DNA of 32,978 bases from an uncultured Pseudomonadota bacterium (GCA_903928445.1 CAIYRB010000004.1:1-32978), one strand, 5' to 3'; numbered from the stretch's first letter, positions 14,219-21,056 are shown. The notes: generated from the letters alone by a model not told the origin. Numbers and translations: made by a program.

Positions 14219-15076
14219 ATGACCGCCCAAGACCAACGCTATCTTATCGCCGGTTGTGGCTACGTCGGCTCGGAGTTGGCGCAGGTACTGGCGCAGGCTA
14301 ATGCCGGGGTGGTTTATGCGTTGCGGCGCTCAGCCGTGGCGCCTGCGGCTAACGCCCGTATCTCCTGGCTGGTCGGTGATCTCGTGCATGAAGGTGGCGC
14401 TGAACTGCCGCGAGATTTGGACGTAGTTTTTTATACCGCCGCACCTGATGGCTCGACCATCGAGGCGTACGATGCTGTGTATCAACGCGGCCTCAGCCGC
14501 ATTCTCAACCACCTGGAACGCACCGGACGTCCTGGAGCGCGCTTGGTGTTGACGTCGAGCACATCGGTCTACGGTCAGAGCGCTGGCGAATGGGTCGATG
14601 AAGATGCGGTGACGGCGCCGACCTTGGCGAGCTCTAAGCTCATTCTCGCTGGCGAGGCATTGCTCAGGCCGCAGGATATTGCCGTTCGCCTAGCAGGGAT
14701 CTATGGACCAGGTCGCACCTCATTGATCGAGGGGGTGCGTCACGGCACGATGACCTTTAACCCGCAAATTAGTGCCTACACCAATCGCATCCACCAGGCT
14801 GATGCCGCGCGGATCCTTGCTCACGTCGCCGCTCTTGCGGCTCCCGCCCCAATCTACAATGGTGTCGACTCCGTCAGCGCCACGCGCTTTGAAGTTGGGA
14901 CCTGGTTGGCCGAGCAACTTGGCACAAAGTTACACCTCACCACGGGGGCCGAGGCCTCGTCCACGCTCAGAGGCCACAAGCGCTGTTCGAATCAGCGTCT
15001 TGTGGCCTCTGGCTACCTTTTTCTCTATCCCAGCTATCGCGATGGCTATAGCGCCTTAATGCGAGGGCGGGAGTAG
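14219..15076 (+). CDS. YeeZ-like NAD-dependent epimerase/dehydratase
   Basis: A 285-residue extended-SDR protein. It has the Rossmann motif IAGCGYVGSELAQVL, the catalytic-type TSSTSVYG, and RLAGIYGPGR. Near the end is the YeeZ-type motif KRCSNQRLVASGYLFLYP. It lacks the usual Y-x-x-x-K at the normal place (SSKLILAGE holds the Lys), as in the atypical YeeZ/SdrF group. Substrate unknown. ATG 14219 has AAGG about eight bases upstream and lies four bases after the reductase gene. A remarkable inverted repeat (14968-15011) sits inside the last quarter, and the stop codon lies in the terminator hairpin. Confidence 0.8.
   Translation: MTAQDQRYLIAGCGYVGSELAQVLAQANAGVVYALRRSAVAPAANARISWLVGDLVHEGGAELPRDLDVVFYTAAPDGSTIEAYDAVYQRGLSRILNHLERTGRPGARLVLTSSTSVYGQSAGEWVDEDAVTAPTLASSKLILAGEALLRPQDIAVRLAGIYGPGRTSLIEGVRHGTMTFNPQISAYTNRIHQADAARILAHVAALAAPAPIYNGVDSVSATRFEVGTWLAEQLGTKLHLTTGAEASSTLRGHKRCSNQRLVASGYLFLYPSYRDGYSALMRGRE
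14968..15011. repeat. 44-nt near-perfect hairpin inside a gene
   Basis: CAGAGGCCACAAG (14968-14980) is the exact reverse complement of CTTGTGGCCTCTG (14999-15011). The pairing continues with CGCTG/CAGCG (14981-14985, 14993-14997), leaving one bulged T and a seven-base loop. It encodes the conserved KRCSNQRLVASG region of the SDR protein, so it forms without breaking the reading frame. Confidence 0.8.
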
Positions 15077-15088
15077 TGTCCCGCCCTC
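15063..15088. terminator. Hairpin between convergent genes
   Basis: GAGGGCGGGA (15063-15072) and TCCCGCCCTC (15079-15088) are perfect complements with a six-base loop. The structure begins in the last codons of the SDR gene and includes its stop. There is no strong T-run, so it may act as a bidirectional block between the SDR gene and the convergent OmpA lipoprotein gene rather than a classical intrinsic terminator. Confidence 0.65.
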
Positions 15089-15106
15089 AGGCCTCAGTCA
15101 GGCGGT

Positions 15107-16459
15107 TTAGTGCGCGACGCCGGTCGGTGTGATCGTGACATCGACGCGACGATTTTTCGCGCGGCCCTTGGCGGTCTTGTTGGAACCCAGTGGTTGCTCA
15201 TCGCCCATCCCAGAGATCTGGGCAAAGGTTACGTTGCTGGCCTGACCAAGGTTCGCCTGAAGGTAGGTCTTGACCGCTTCGGCCCGTTCTAGCGACAGCT
15301 TTTTATTCAAGCTGGCTTTGCCTTTGCCATCGGTGTGACCGATGATGCTGACGCTCACTGGACTGAACCCGGCGATCACATCACGAACTTTGTTTAAAAG
15401 AGCGTAGTCATGCGTCTTGATGTTTGCCGATCCCGAGGCAAAGTCCAGGCCTTTAAGGCGAAGGATGATGTTATTGCCTTGTTGCATGACGTCGGCTTCT
15501 TTGGCGGTAAACCCGGATTTGACGCCTTTGATCCGGTCTTGAAAGGCCTTTTGTGCTTCCAGATTGCTGGCTTCGTTGCGGGTGGCGGCTAGTGCAGCGG
15601 CCGTTGCTTGTAGCTCGGTGCGGGTTTGGTCCAGAGCGCTTTGGGTGGCGGCGATGCGTTGTTCTTCTGCTTCGCGCTGCAGGACGATGGCTTCACCATT
15701 TTTCGAACCGGTGGCTTTTGATTCGCGGGTCACTTTTAACAGATGATCGGCGTCGCCGGTCATAACGCTGCGCAGATGATCCAGCCCGGCAATATCTTGC
15801 CGATGGTTGCTGATATAGTCGCTGCTGGCGCGCGCTTTATCGTTAAACGCGCCGAGCGTGCTGCGGGCGTAGCTGGCGGCACCCTCCTTTTCGGCAAGCT
15901 CCTTGGTGGTTAAAGCTTGGCCGAGGTAGGTACGTTTGAGCGCGGTGAATTCCGCGGCGCGGAACTCATTTTCGAGCTTGCCGCGCTGCTTAAGCGCCGC
16001 AGTCTTATCATTGCCTTCGATGTCTGCGCTGACGCTGCGTAGGGCCTCGTCGGCTTTGCGAAAGTCGGTGCCAACGACACTTGGCGCGTTGGCCTTGATA
16101 GCGTCTTCACGAGCCTGCAGCACGCCGGGCAGTGCTTCTTGACCGATCTTGGTAAAGTCGGCGGCACGGTCGAACTCGCCGCGGGCCTTCGCCAATTCCT
16201 TGAGGATCTTTTCGTCGGGTTTGTTTTCGCTGCGCAGTTGGGTGGCCTTGACTAGGTCCTCGCTACCGGCCTTGAAGTGCTTGGGTGACAAAACGTCGGC
16301 GTGCTCAGCGAGCAAGGCATTGCGCTGGGCATCAACTTTGCTGATCTCAGCAGAGGCATTGGCATCAGCGGGGTAAGAATCAACCGGCGTGTGCTGGCAG
16401 CCTTGGAAGTAAGCAGAAAGAGCGACAACTACTGATCCCAGTTTTAAATTCAGTCCCAT
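15107..16459 (-). CDS. OmpA-family lipoprotein with long helical stalk
   Basis: A 450-residue envelope protein. The signal is type II (LGSVVVALSAYFQGC, lipid-Cys about 21). Residues about 35-320 are almost entirely helical, rich in A, E, K and R, and probably a coiled-coil stalk. Residues about 335-445 are an OmpA-C peptidoglycan-binding domain: LDFASGSANI, IIGHTDGKGKASLNKKLSLE, RAEAVKTYL and AKGRAKNRRVDVTI. It likely tethers the outer membrane to the wall. ATG 16457-16459 has GAGG at about eight bases. A strong sigma-54 promoter (16502-16517) with an upstream palindrome (16601-16618) precedes it, tying it to the phosphorelay locus alongside. Confidence 0.85.
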   Translation of the reverse strand: MGLNLKLGSVVVALSAYFQGCQHTPVDSYPADANASAEISKVDAQRNALLAEHADVLSPKHFKAGSEDLVKATQLRSENKPDEKILKELAKARGEFDRAADFTKIGQEALPGVLQAREDAIKANAPSVVGTDFRKADEALRSVSADIEGNDKTAALKQRGKLENEFRAAEFTALKRTYLGQALTTKELAEKEGAASYARSTLGAFNDKARASSDYISNHRQDIAGLDHLRSVMTGDADHLLKVTRESKATGSKNGEAIVLQREAEEQRIAATQSALDQTRTELQATAAALAATRNEASNLEAQKAFQDRIKGVKSGFTAKEADVMQQGNNIILRLKGLDFASGSANIKTHDYALLNKVRDVIAGFSPVSVSIIGHTDGKGKASLNKKLSLERAEAVKTYLQANLGQASNVTFAQISGMGDEQPLGSNKTAKGRAKNRRVDVTITPTGVAH

Positions 16460-16501
16460 AGTAAAACCTCGGTGAGCTGTTAGCTTAGCATCTAGGAGCA
16501 A

Positions 16502-16517
16502 TGCAATACCGGTGCCA
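16502..16517 (-). promoter_or_regulatory. Sigma-54 promoter of the OmpA lipoprotein gene
   Basis: On the minus strand the sequence reads TGGCAC-CGGTA-TTGCA, matching the consensus TGGCAC-N5-TTGCW with the invariant GG and GC ten bases apart. The start of transcription would be near 16491, about 30 bases before the ATG at 16459. Confidence 0.75.
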
Positions 16518-16600
16518 TCTTAGATGATTGGTCTAGTGCGCCGAAACCATGGGTGATTGTCGTGGATTGCAGACGGATGAGGTCCCGCTGATGCTTCTCA

Positions 16601-16618
16601 TGTAGGTGATCTGCTACA
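16601..16618. promoter_or_regulatory. Palindrome, candidate activator-binding site
   Basis: TGTAG-GTGATCTG-CTACA is a perfect 5-bp inverted repeat with an 8-base spacer. It is centred about 118 bases upstream of the predicted sigma-54 start of the OmpA lipoprotein gene. Near-identical architecture occurs at 18322-18341 and 29941-29960. The rest of 16518-16946 holds no gene that I can support. Confidence 0.55.
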
Positions 16619-16683
16619 GTTTGATGGTTTTATGAGACGACGTTCTGCATAGAGAGAAGGTGTTAGGCCATTGATGTACATCA

Positions 16684-16713
16684 TTCCGCTCTTCCGCTCT
16701 TCCGCTCTTCCGC
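16684..16713. repeat. TTCCGCTC octamer tandem repeat
   Basis: TTCCGCTC is repeated three times from 16684, followed by a partial TTCCGC copy. The tract is non-coding and lies between the OmpA lipoprotein promoter region and the first Hpt gene. It is probably a simple slippage tract. Confidence 0.75.
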
Positions 16714-16946
16714 GTTTTGCATAGAAGAGTGCGCCCCCGACCTCATGCTCAACGCTGAAGCGCTGAATTTTAAAGCCTATGCGTGGATGTTCCGCATGGC
16801 ATAATTAAAGGCAAAATATTTATAAATGTCAGTCAACACCCCCCTTGCTTGAATTAATTTTAGCCTTAAGGTAGGGTCCTGCCGTCAGTATCGGGAGCCG
16901 CCTTTCACCCTGGTTCCTGGCGCGGCTGTTCAAAGGGGAGGTTAAG

Positions 16947-17285
16947 GTGCAAGGTGAACTCAGTGGCGTCACAGCCAGCCCGCTCAAGTCGTTGTTCGCC
17001 GACGATGAGATCATCGCCGACATTCTGCCGGTATTCGTGCAGAACATGCCGCGCTACGTCAGCAACTTGCGCGACTCCGTGGAGCGTCGCGATTGGGTGG
17101 CGAGCGCCAAGATCTGCCACGACCTCAAAGGCACCGCGGGGGGCTATGGCTACCCGCAGATCGGCCAGGTGGCGCAAAATCTCGAAGAGGAGATTAAAGG
17201 TCGTTGTCAGTTGCCGGTAATCGAGAGCTATCTAGCCGATGCTATTACGCTATGTCACCGGGCAGTCCTAGGTCTTGGTTGCTAG
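16947..17285 (+). CDS. Stand-alone Hpt phosphotransfer protein
   Basis: A 112-residue cytoplasmic four-helix histidine phosphotransfer protein. The phospho-accepting motif is HDLKGTAGGYGYPQIG with the His at about 58; the GG-x-GY variant of the usual G-x-x-x-GF is still well formed. Such proteins pass phosphate between receivers and lack kinase activity. GTG 16947 is preceded by GGGAGG at about seven bases. The last 41 bases overlap the 3' end of the convergent receiver gene at 17245, so antisense effects are possible. I found no sigma-54 match in front of it. Confidence 0.85.
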   Translation: MQGELSGVTASPLKSLFADDEIIADILPVFVQNMPRYVSNLRDSVERRDWVASAKICHDLKGTAGGYGYPQIGQVAQNLEEEIKGRCQLPVIESYLADAITLCHRAVLGLGC

Positions 17286-17724
17286 ACGAACACACCGGAG
17301 TCGTTGCGGCCAAGCGGCGTAGGAGGCGCTCCCGCTGCAGCGTTGACCGCGCCGCCTCCAAGATCTTGAAGGGTCCAGCGGTCTTGGGGATGAACGAGCG
17401 CACCGACTCCGGACACCGCGATTCCCAGTTGGTTGCGTGCAGATCGTGACCGCTCACCAGGATGACCGGAACCTCGGAGCAGAACATATCGATGCACTCC
17501 GCCAGCTCGTCACCGCGGATGCAGCCCATGTAGACATCGATGATCGCCAGATCAAAGTCCTTAATGCGGGCAAACGGCCCGAGGTCGAAGATCGAGGCAT
17601 AGTAGGTCGGCATAAAGCCAAAGCGCCGCGCCGTCGCTGATAACAGTGCGCCAAAATACGGATCATCATCCAATATGAGCAACCGATCTTGCGGCCTTGG
17701 CGGTGCGGCCAGTTGTGGCTTCAT
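17245..17724 (-). CDS. Single-domain response regulator (receiver)
   Basis: A 159-residue receiver without output domain. The acidic pocket is LDDD (19-21), the phospho-acceptor is D63 in IIDVYMG, followed by LVSG and K114 in FIPKTAGP. Residues after about 130 are a short basic helix (TLQRERLLRRLA) and a tail with no known effector. It is a divergent paralogue of the receiver just upstream, sharing the F-x-x-KT-(A/S)-GP-x-x-IL pattern. The two genes lie 25 bases apart and share the sigma-54 promoter at 18253-18268. Confidence 0.85.
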   Translation of the reverse strand: MKPQLAAPPRPQDRLLILDDDPYFGALLSATARRFGFMPTYYASIFDLGPFARIKDFDLAIIDVYMGCIRGDELAECIDMFCSEVPVILVSGHDLHATNWESRCPESVRSFIPKTAGPFKILEAARSTLQRERLLRRLAATTPVCSSSNQDLGLPGDIA

Positions 17725-17749
17725 CCTAAATCCTCCTGCGGCGAATCGC

Positions 17750-18208
17750 CTAATTCAGGTTCGCTGCCTTGGCGACGGGCCACTGCTGGCTCACAAGCCC
17801 AAGGGCACAGTCGAGGATGGCATGGGGACCTGAGGTCTTGTTCATAAAACGTCGGATGCAGGTTGGCCATGCTTTCTGCTCCCGTTCAGCGATGTCGGCG
17901 CTGCTGATGACGATCACCGGCAGGTGAGAAAAAAAGACGTCGACGTATTCTGCGATCTCCGAGCCTTTGAATGATTCCAAGTAGTAGTCGAGAATGACGA
18001 CGTCGTAGTCGCGCAGGGAGGCAAAAGAAGGCATGTCAGCAAGCGATGCAAAGGTCGAGACCGGTACACCCTGAGCCTCGCAGATGACGCGAAAAAGCGA
18101 GCGAAACCACTCATCATCATCGATCAAAAGCACCCCCTTTTTGCAGCTTAAGGCCGCTTGTGCATGGACTGCCGAGTGGTCATTAGCGTTGCTTGCTAAG
18201 TAGTTCAT
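17750..18208 (-). CDS. Single-domain response regulator (receiver), first of a pair
   Basis: A 152-residue receiver with a 20-residue N-terminal extension. Acidic residues D30, D31 and D32 (LLIDDD), phospho-acceptor D74 (VILDYY), the ISS switch residue and K124 (FMNKTSGP) are all present, so it should be phosphorylatable. It has no output domain, so it most likely acts as a phosphate shuttle or protein-binding switch with the two Hpt proteins of this locus. A sigma-54-type promoter lies about 45 bases upstream of the start. Confidence 0.85.
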   Translation of the reverse strand: MNYLASNANDHSAVHAQAALSCKKGVLLIDDDEWFRSLFRVICEAQGVPVSTFASLADMPSFASLRDYDVVILDYYLESFKGSEIAEYVDVFFSHLPVIVISSADIAEREQKAWPTCIRRFMNKTSGPHAILDCALGLVSQQWPVAKAANLN

Positions 18209-18252
18209 AATGGCCTCGCTGCCTATAGTGATGCATGGATAGCTATGCTATC

Positions 18253-18268
18253 AGCAAGAATCGTTCCA
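18253..18268 (-). promoter_or_regulatory. Sigma-54 promoter of the receiver pair
   Basis: The minus strand reads TGGAACG-ATTC-TTGCT. Relative to TGGCACG-N4-TTGCW there is one change (C to A in the -24 box); GG and GC are intact and correctly spaced. Transcription would begin near 18242, about 34 bases before the receiver start at 18208. Confidence 0.65.
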
Positions 18269-18321
18269 AGATCCTGAGCGAACCAGCTGGTCGTGATCCG
18301 GCCGCTCGGCCGAAAAAAAAA

Positions 18322-18341
18322 CTGTAGTGATCGCCCTACAG
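18322..18341. promoter_or_regulatory. Palindrome between divergent sigma-54 promoters
   Basis: CTGTAG-TGATCGCC-CTACAG is a perfect 6-bp inverted repeat with an 8-base spacer. It shares TGTAG-N8-CTACA and part of the spacer with 16601-16618. Its centre is about 89 bases upstream of the leftward promoter's start and about 86 from that of the weaker rightward one, so one bound activator could serve both. A TGTCGC follows at 18343. Confidence 0.55.
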
Positions 18342-18391
18342 GTGTCGCGTTTAAAGTCCACTTCGGCGGCCAAAAAGCGACTATATGAGGC

Positions 18392-18406
18392 GGGCATAAG
18401 ACTTGC
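18392..18406 (+). promoter_or_regulatory. Weak sigma-54 promoter candidate, rightward
   Basis: GGGCATA-AGAC-TTGC keeps the GG and GC elements at the right distance but departs from consensus at three -24 positions. It would start transcription near 18418, some 80 bases before the small membrane-protein gene. Confidence 0.35.
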
Positions 18407-18497
18407 AGAAGGTTCTCATCGTCTCGCTATCTAGTGGACGCGCCAAATTAACCACGCAGCGACCGCGTCAGTTTGTGTTGCTGCAGGAGACGTGATG

Positions 18498-18860
18498 ATG
18501 TCAGAAATCTCGGTGTGGCATGACTTTGGTTTAGGAGTCATGACAGGACTCAGCTATAGCGTCGCCGCAGCTGGGGCTGCGTTCCTCTGCGCCATAGTGT
18601 GGGTGAAGATGCAGAGCTTGCTGCAGGGGACGCGGCGGCGGTTACAGAGCGCAACAAATCCTGCGGCTGAGTTCCTTGAGCTGACGCATGGCGTCGCCGC
18701 GATCTTGCGGCTTGGCCAGCTCCGCCTGGCGCGCCAAGTCGGCCAAAGCAGCAAAACCATAGGTCGCCGCATCGCCGCTAAGCCGGTGCGTCAGCCGCAA
18801 GATTTGGCGCTCTTCGCCTGCCCGTACGGCTTGCTCCAAGGCTCCCAACGCCGCCGGTAA
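18498..18860 (+). CDS. Small single-pass membrane protein (tentative)
   Basis: AGGAG lies eight bases before ATG 18498 (ATG 18495 and GTG 18492 are also in frame). The first ~45 residues look real: a short polar N-terminus (MSEISVWHDFGLG), one hydrophobic segment (LSYSVAAAGAAFLCAIVWV) and a basic stretch. From about residue 48 on, the frame is antisense to the Hpt gene at 18642-18953. The C-terminal two thirds therefore have biased composition and may have been created by fusion to that strand. It could be a small membrane partner of the locus, or the gene may be truncated. Confidence 0.4.
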   Translation: MSEISVWHDFGLGVMTGLSYSVAAAGAAFLCAIVWVKMQSLLQGTRRRLQSATNPAAEFLELTHGVAAILRLGQLRLARQVGQSSKTIGRRIAAKPVRQPQDLALFACPYGLLQGSQRRR

Positions 18861-18953
18861 GCCTTTGATGTAGGACTCAACCAGCGGTCCAAGCAGAGTA
18901 TGCCTGGCATATCTGGACCTTGTCGTCTCTAGCGAGTCAGCTCCTCCGCTCAC
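18642..18953 (-). CDS. Stand-alone Hpt phosphotransfer protein
   Basis: A 103-residue Hpt protein with the motif HRLSGDAATYGF (His about 56). A helical bundle surrounds it (LLGPLVESYIKGLPAALGAL before, ADLARQAELA after). Ser replaces the Lys common after H-x-L. The start is GTG 18951-18953, overlapping the stop of the sigma-54 activator as GTGA; GGGGAG lies about seven bases upstream inside the activator's last codons. Coupling to the activator strongly suggests that this Hpt feeds or drains phosphate at that regulator's receiver. Confidence 0.85.
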   Translation of the reverse strand: MSGGADSLETTRSRYARHTLLGPLVESYIKGLPAALGALEQAVRAGEERQILRLTHRLSGDAATYGFAALADLARQAELAKPQDRGDAMRQLKELSRRICCAL

Positions 18954-20335
18954 CGAAAACTCCCCTTATCAAAACCATAGCGATGCATGAGGCGGTAGAT
19001 ATCGGCACGGTAGCGTCCAGAGATCCTCGCGGCCTCGGAGATATTGCCGCCACTAATGGTGAGCAGGTGTTCGAGATAGCTTTTTTCGAAGCACTGCTTG
19101 GCTTCCGTGAGCGGCATCGCGAACACGGCGCGACTGATCGTTTCGTCAGATGAAGCGGCACTTGCGCGTAGATTAAGGTGCTGGAAGATGTCGCTGACGC
19201 TTAGCTCATCGTCACTCGACAACACGACCGCTCGCTCCAAGGCATTTTGTAGCTCACGGACGTTGCCAGGCCAGTCGTAGGCCATCATGCGCGCCATCAC
19301 TGAAGCACTCGGCGGTCGCACATTCTTAGCAAAGCGCTGATTGAATTGGCGCAGGAAGTGGCTGGTCAGAGCCGGGATATCCTCGATGCGGTGGCGCAGC
19401 GGCGGGATCCGGATGACGACCACCGATAGGCGATAATAGAGATCTTCGCGAAAGCGCTTACTTTTGGCTTCATCAAGGATATCGCGGTGAGTCGCGGCGA
19501 TGACTCGGGTGTTGATCGTGAGCGGCATGCTCGAGCCGATCGGCGTCACCTGACGCTCCTGTAGCACGCGCAGCAGTTTTGTCTGCAAGGCCAGCGGCAT
19601 ATCACCGATCTCATCGAGCAGCAGCGTGCCGTTGGTGCAGACTTCAAAGATCCCTTTGCGGTCGGTCTTGGCATCGGTAAAGCTGCCGCGTTTGTGGCCA
19701 AACAGCTCGGATTCTAAGAGCTGCTCGGGAATGGCACCACAGTTGATGGCATTGAACGGCTCAGCCGCGCGCGGGGAGGTCTGGTGAATAGCGCGCGCAA
19801 CGACCTCTTTGCCCGTCCCTGATTCACCCAGGATCAACACCGTCGAGTCGACATTGCGGATCTTATCGATCATCGCCAGCATCTCTTTGATCGCTGGGCT
19901 GTCGCCAACCAGGCCGATGGTTTTGCGTGTCTCGGGATCGAGTAGCGGGCCTTTCGCTGCGGGCTTTAAGTGCGCGGTGATCTCGGCAAGGATCTTTTCG
20001 GGCTCTGTGCCTTTGGTGAAGAAACTCGTCGCACCGCGGCGCATGCACTCGACGGCCTTCTCGATCGAGCCATGCGAGGTGAGGATGAACACCTTGGTCG
20101 ATGGCGTGACCTTAAGCACGAATGGCAGGCCACCAATGCCCTCTTCGTCGCCTAATTGCAGATCGAGCAGGACCGCATCGAAGTAGTATTGGGTGAGGAG
20201 GTCTTTGGCTGTCTTCAAGTCGTGGCATGAATGGGCGATGAATCCCGCAGCTGTCAAAAAAGTCTCGTAGAAGCGAGTAATCGACTCGTCGTCATCGACC
20301 AAAAGAACCCGGCCTAGGTATTTACTTCCCGCCAT
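18950..20335 (-). CDS. NtrC-family sigma-54 activator (receiver-AAA-Fis)
   Basis: A 461-residue response regulator. The receiver (1-120) has D14-D16, phospho-acceptor D58 and K108. The AAA+ domain (about 140-365) has Walker A GESGTGKE (170-177), the sigma-54 contact loop GSFTDA (217-222) in place of GAFTGA, and Walker B LLLDEIGD (D241/E242). A Fis-type HTH ends the protein (ISEAARISGRYRADIYRLMH). Phosphorylated forms bind upstream enhancers and use ATP to open sigma-54 promoters. The last two loop positions match the GAFTDA variant seen in other activators; Ala-to-Ser is less usual. ATG 20333-20335 is the natural start for the receiver. Its cognate kinase is not in the window; likely targets are the sigma-54 promoters nearby. 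Confidence 0.93.
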   Translation of the reverse strand: MAGSKYLGRVLLVDDDESITRFYETFLTAAGFIAHSCHDLKTAKDLLTQYYFDAVLLDLQLGDEEGIGGLPFVLKVTPSTKVFILTSHGSIEKAVECMRRGATSFFTKGTEPEKILAEITAHLKPAAKGPLLDPETRKTIGLVGDSPAIKEMLAMIDKIRNVDSTVLILGESGTGKEVVARAIHQTSPRAAEPFNAINCGAIPEQLLESELFGHKRGSFTDAKTDRKGIFEVCTNGTLLLDEIGDMPLALQTKLLRVLQERQVTPIGSSMPLTINTRVIAATHRDILDEAKSKRFREDLYYRLSVVVIRIPPLRHRIEDIPALTSHFLRQFNQRFAKNVRPPSASVMARMMAYDWPGNVRELQNALERAVVLSSDDELSVSDIFQHLNLRASAASSDETISRAVFAMPLTEAKQCFEKSYLEHLLTISGGNISEAARISGRYRADIYRLMHRYGFDKGSFR

Positions 20336-20481
20336 AGCGACAAAAGCCTTTTTTCTAACGGACCGAATCAAATTCAATGTGCGCCATCCTAGCCGTGTCG
20401 GGCGACGATGTCGGCAAAAATCGGCAGCTTGCGAAGTTATTTGACGAACTCTAGGCAAAAGCGGTACCCAGAGCCCTAGGT

Positions 20482-20530
20482 TAAGAGGCTGTCCGCAAAT
20501 TCCGTGTCTCCATACTTCCGCGCCTCGGTG
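20482..20530. repeat. Dispersed repeat, copy 1
   Basis: This 49-base stretch, beginning TAAGAGGCTGTCCG, recurs at 32887-32935 with only three mismatches and in the same orientation. It sits in the intergenic space between the activator gene and the third receiver. Copy 2 continues into a large inverted repeat that copy 1 lacks. Confidence 0.75.
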
Positions 20531-20560
20531 CGCTTGATATTGCGACGTGGCGCCGCCATT

Positions 20561-20576
20561 TGGCATGTATCCTGCA
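20561..20576 (+). promoter_or_regulatory. Sigma-54 promoter of the third receiver
   Basis: TGGCATG-TATC-CTGCA keeps GG and GC at the correct spacing and differs from TGGCACG-N4-TTGCW at two positions. Predicted start near 20587, about 30 bases before ATG 20618. No TGTnG-N8-CnACA palindrome is seen upstream; only a direct TGTCG-N8-TGTCG pair about 180 bases away. Confidence 0.5.
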
Positions 20577-20617
20577 GATTTTGCTGTCTTTGGTAAATGC
20601 GATGGGGAGCTTCCGCC

Positions 20618-21007
20618 ATGAGTCAACTTAGTCAAGGCCTGTGTTTGGTCGGTAAACGCATCTTGGTCGTCGACGATTCTCCGGATATCAGCGTGATTTA
20701 TGCGCGTATCCTGCAGCATGAGGGCGCCCAGGTGGACACCGCATCGGGGGTGCTCGCCGGCATGGACTTGACGCGGCAGCAAAGCTACGACGCGGTCCTG
20801 ATGGACTTAGAGATGCCTGAAATCGGTGGCTTGGCCGGAGTGGCCATGCTGCGCCAGGATGGCTACCGTGGCTTGGTGCTGGCCTTGACCGGGCACTCTG
20901 CGCCAAGCATCCAGGCCACGGGGATGGCGCAAGGGTTTGACGGATTTATGGTGAAGGACGGCGATTGGGGTGGACTGATCGACCACATCAGTCGCCTGTT
21001 GAACTAG
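20618..21007 (+). CDS. Single-domain response regulator (receiver)
   Basis: A 129-residue receiver without output domain: VVDDS with D19/D20, phospho-acceptor D63 in LMDLEMPEIG, switch T91 (ALTGH) and K113 (MVKDG). It has the look of the receiver modules in hybrid kinases. The start ATG 20618 has GGGGAG about eight bases upstream. It is divergent from the sigma-54 activator gene and has its own sigma-54-type promoter, so it is probably part of the same relay. Confidence 0.85.
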   Translation: MSQLSQGLCLVGKRILVVDDSPDISVIYARILQHEGAQVDTASGVLAGMDLTRQQSYDAVLMDLEMPEIGGLAGVAMLRQDGYRGLVLALTGHSAPSIQATGMAQGFDGFMVKDGDWGGLIDHISRLLN

Positions 21008-21009
21008 GC

Positions 21010-21047
21010 ATCTGCCGGCCGCAACGTGCGGCTTGGAGCCGGCAGAT
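21010..21047. terminator. Hairpin between receiver gene and purC
   Basis: ATCTGCCGGC (21010-21019) is an exact complement of GCCGGCAGAT (21038-21047), with an 18-base loop that can pair further. It follows the receiver stop by three bases and precedes the purC stop by ten, so it can serve both convergent genes. There is no T-run. Confidence 0.6.
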
Positions 21048-21056
21048 CAGCGGCGC

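Noticed and set aside
20495..20509. Minus-strand sigma-54-like match (AGACACG-GAAT-TTGC) before the activator gene
   Set aside because: The invariant GG is GA, it lies inside the dispersed repeat, and the leader would be about 150 bases. Likely chance.
20336..20782. Upstream extension of the sigma-54 activator by about 150 residues
   Set aside because: The open frame continues, but the translation there has no domain and overlaps the dispersed repeat and the third receiver's promoter and start. The receiver domain begins naturally at ATG 20335.
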